Below, in pieces: positions 62,001 through 64,000 of a stretch of 64,000 nucleotides of DNA. The position numbers and the translations under genes are program-made. Below the pieces are notes generated by a model. The model saw nothing but the letters and a program-made list of their open reading frames with translations. It searched no databases and was not told the DNA's origin. The stretch is from Macropodus opercularis. Lineage: Eukaryota; Chordata; Actinopteri; Anabantiformes; Osphronemidae. Within the stretch, counting starts at the first letter, position 1, and each line of letters starts with the position of its first letter. The stretch lies in assembly GCA_030770545.1 (NCBI GenBank), contig CM061098.1, forward strand, positions 6,776,001 to 6,840,000, written 5' to 3'.

Positions 62001-63120
62001 CACTGCAGGTGACGTCAGCATAACAATGTGGAAAAGGATTTTTTTCACTCTTTCTTTTTTCTTTTTTTTTTTTTTTGAGGATATGTTGAAAATTCTGCCA
62101 GGTACAGTCTTTGGAAATAAAGGGGTTCACTTTAAACCTCTAAGCTGCAGAGCAGAGCCCAGGTCACATTTAGTAGATTTCAATAAAAGCAGCAGATAAA
62201 AGAATGTGGCTAAGGTGGTTTAGGCAGAAGAAAGCACATCGACAGAATCACAGCCCAGTCAAAGCGAGGAGTCGTGCAGAAAAATGTGCTGCAATAGAGA
62301 AGCGTGGAGAGCTTGAAGCTGCTGTCCTCACAGAACCCCAGAAGTTGATGTGAGTTTCCTAAGAAGTGCGCAGCCTGTCGACTGCTGCTTGTGATGTTTC
62401 ATAATTCCTGTTTTAACGTAAGCGATTGTACGTATGTGCTGTCCTGCAAGGCGCACGGTGTGCTTTTGATGATTAATAATTTATTTAGGCGTAATGAGAG
62501 CATGTTTACGTAAATAGTTCAGAGTGGACTGAAAGATAAAATGGTTCATCATGTTCTTCAGTTCTCTCCAGTGACACTGCTTGAACGTGTCTCTCTTAAA
62601 TAATGTTTTTCCGATAGACTGATATTTCGGCGCCTCGTGCAGAGCAACTTGTTGCTATATGAAAGTTTTTATTTTGTATTTGGACACTTGTGAAAATGCA
62701 AATACTATCAAATAAAACTACGAGGCAGAGATTTGTTTTAAGCCTGCGAGATAAACTGTAGCGTCAACGCAGTTTTACACGTTGTTGTCAGGCAGAAATG
62801 TGACATTATTTCAGCTGATAATTATAATTAAATGTTAATGTAAAACAAAGCTGTCAACAGGTTCTGGCCGGTGAACCTCGGAGGTGGTGAGGCTGTGACT
62901 GTGCTGCGCTCTGGCCGGTATTTAACCACTTGGCTTTTATCAAATGATGAGTTTTACACGTTAACTTTTCACATTCAGAGATTTAGAGATTCAGAGAAGG
63001 GGTCTTATGAAAAGTTAAAAAGGCAGTAATATCTGGGAGTATCGCGGCACATTTCAAAGCATTTTCTCTGCGATATTTGAAAACGGAGTCGTGCAGCGAA
63101 CGCCTGCGTGTCCCTTTTAA
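62001..63120 (+). promoter_or_regulatory. zic6 upstream region with a perfect CRE
   Basis: TGACGTCA at 62010-62017 is followed by AACAATGTG (SOX-type). A T-rich tract lies at 62040-62078. The rest is AT-rich with scattered ATTA cores. Confidence 0.35.
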
Positions 63121-63461
63121 AACAAACCCAGCGCCTGTCAATCACGGCGCATTCCAACCAATCCCAAAGCTCCCTTTTTAAAAGCAGGTTTGCCTGCTGT
63201 GCTTTTATATTGCACCATGGCCTGTTTCGAAGCATTTTTACTACCACGGTTATTGCCACAAATCAAGAGGGCAAAGTGAACGGCATGGGACTCACACCAA
63301 CTTTATCGAAATTGAGTCTGGTTCCTACCTCTGCGAAGTTCACGGCCAAGAATTTCACATGCAGATGATATACAACACGGAAAATGGAAACAGACTTTCT
63401 AGGTGTATCCTGAGCCGCATTGGGTGCTTTTGCAAACTCATAGCCAAACTCACAACAAAAC
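63121..63461 (+). promoter_or_regulatory. zic6 core promoter and uORF-containing 5' leader
   Basis: CCAAT at 63158-63162, TATA-like TTTTTAAAAG at 63175-63184 and TTTATAT near 63204-63210, about 42 bp after the CCAAT. Upstream ATGs: 63217 (20 codons, CACCATGG context), 63285 (27 codons, GGCATGG context) and 63359 (41 codons, ending 63484 and so overlapping the zic6 start). The transcription start is not determined. Confidence 0.5.
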
Positions 63462-64000
63462 ATGACAAGCCTTTCGAGGTTTAGTGGCTGCCCTCTCTCT
63501 TGCGTCAACCCCGGGGAGAGCAATACTGAACCCAGCGTGGTGCTGCCACCTTTGGCAGGAGAGCACATGGGACACCCCACTGGCAGTTCCTTAAAACTCT
63601 GCCCCGCGCACAATTTGCGAGACTACCCCGAGACGAGGTCCAGTGCATATGTTGACCATTCGGTTCCCAATTTTTCAGACTCTGGATACCCCAGCCATCG
63701 GTTAGAGCACAGCCCTAGGGGCATTATCATTGGAGCCAATCTTTCTGGAGCCGGCATGCCACCCGTCACTGATCAACTGGCATCAAGAGCTACCCAACAT
63801 GGCGGGATTGGAAGGTACCGCGACTTTCCTGGCTGCAGAGACAACAGAAGTCATGCTTTTTTCACGAGTTACCAGGAGCAGGCCCACGCCTCCACGGACC
63901 CGTCTCGAGACCTGGGCAGCCAGATGATGCTGGGACTCCCTGGCGACCTCCTCACCCGGACTCACCCTTACGGCCAAACTATTAGCCCCAAGGGAAACCA
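63462..64000 (+). CDS. zic6: Zic family member 6, N-terminal part (cut by window end)
   Basis: Open frame of 179 codons plus two bases, running off the right edge, starting MTSLSRFSGC. The in-frame TAG at 63441-63443 makes ATG 63462 the first possible start; A at -3 is favourable. This is the segment upstream of the zinc fingers. Residues 154-170 (QMMLGLPGDLLTRTHPY) align with the zic3 stretch QMHLGLRGDIFGRPDPY at 161-177, and GRYRDF at 117-122 sits where other Zics have STRDF, which identifies the family. Fish and some other vertebrates carry zic6 head-to-head with zic3, as here, so paralogue identity comes from synteny and divergence from zic2/3/5. The five C2H2 fingers should follow beyond the window. 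The protein is expected to be a nuclear DNA-binding regulator in dorsal neural tissue. Confidence 0.82.
   Translation, partial: MTSLSRFSGCPLSCVNPGESNTEPSVVLPPLAGEHMGHPTGSSLKLCPAHNLRDYPETRSSAYVDHSVPNFSDSGYPSHRLEHSPRGIIIGANLSGAGMPPVTDQLASRATQHGGIGRYRDFPGCRDNRSHAFFTSYQEQAHASTDPSRDLGSQMMLGLPGDLLTRTHPYGQTISPKGN

Noticed and set aside
63263..63613. 116-codon minus-strand ORF opposite the zic6 start
   Set aside because: Antisense shadow with no domain; zic6 on plus explains the open frame.
63730..63927. 65-codon ORF starting MEPIFLEP
   Set aside because: Out-of-frame shadow of zic6; the frame starting at 63462 shows the Zic-like sequence.

Overview
This is a teleost fish genomic window. It carries two vertebrate developmental loci: gpr101 at the left edge on the minus strand, and the zic3/zic6 head-to-head pair at the right edge, with zic3 on minus and zic6 on plus and cut by the window end. 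zic6 is a Zic paralogue known from fish. Long (CA)n, (GATA)n and (GA)n microsatellites, a tRNA-headed SINE-like relic and an AT-rich intergenic background also fit a ray-finned fish, probably a percomorph. The exact species cannot be read from the sequence.

Layout: gpr101 lies at 295-1587 as a single coding exon. Its upstream flank is CpG-rich to about 2.6 kb. From about 3 to 51 kb there is a gene desert with no supportable protein-coding gene. It holds microsatellites, one SINE-like relic, two orphan CpG-rich blocks (18.1-19.0 kb and 49.5-50.5 kb) and several compact motif-dense blocks that look like developmental enhancers. zic3 occupies 53619-56251 in three coding exons, with a probable long AT-rich 3' UTR below 53.6 kb. 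The zic3-zic6 intergenic space (56.25-63.46 kb) has a five-copy CCAAT cluster on the zic3 side, a long (TATC)n array, and a CCAAT/TATA-like promoter with upstream ORFs on the zic6 side. zic6 starts at 63462 and is open to the window end.

Interpretation: GPR101 and ZIC3 are also neighbours on human Xq26, so this is conserved synteny, and the desert is best read as the regulatory domain of the zic pair (inference). ZIC3 is a five-zinc-finger transcription factor acting in neural plate, left-right and mesoderm patterning. GPR101 is an orphan class A receptor of hypothalamus and pituitary. The most unusual observations are: zic3 exon 2 flanked by complementary (UG)n and (CA)n tracts; a 49-bp alternating purine-pyrimidine Z-DNA candidate in the zic3 3' UTR; an overlapping uORF at the zic6 start; a perfect nuclear-receptor DR1; a SOXE-type inverted dimer site; and a set of RFX X-box-like sites in the desert. 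Enhancer and promoter calls come from motif reading only; no alignment could be run.
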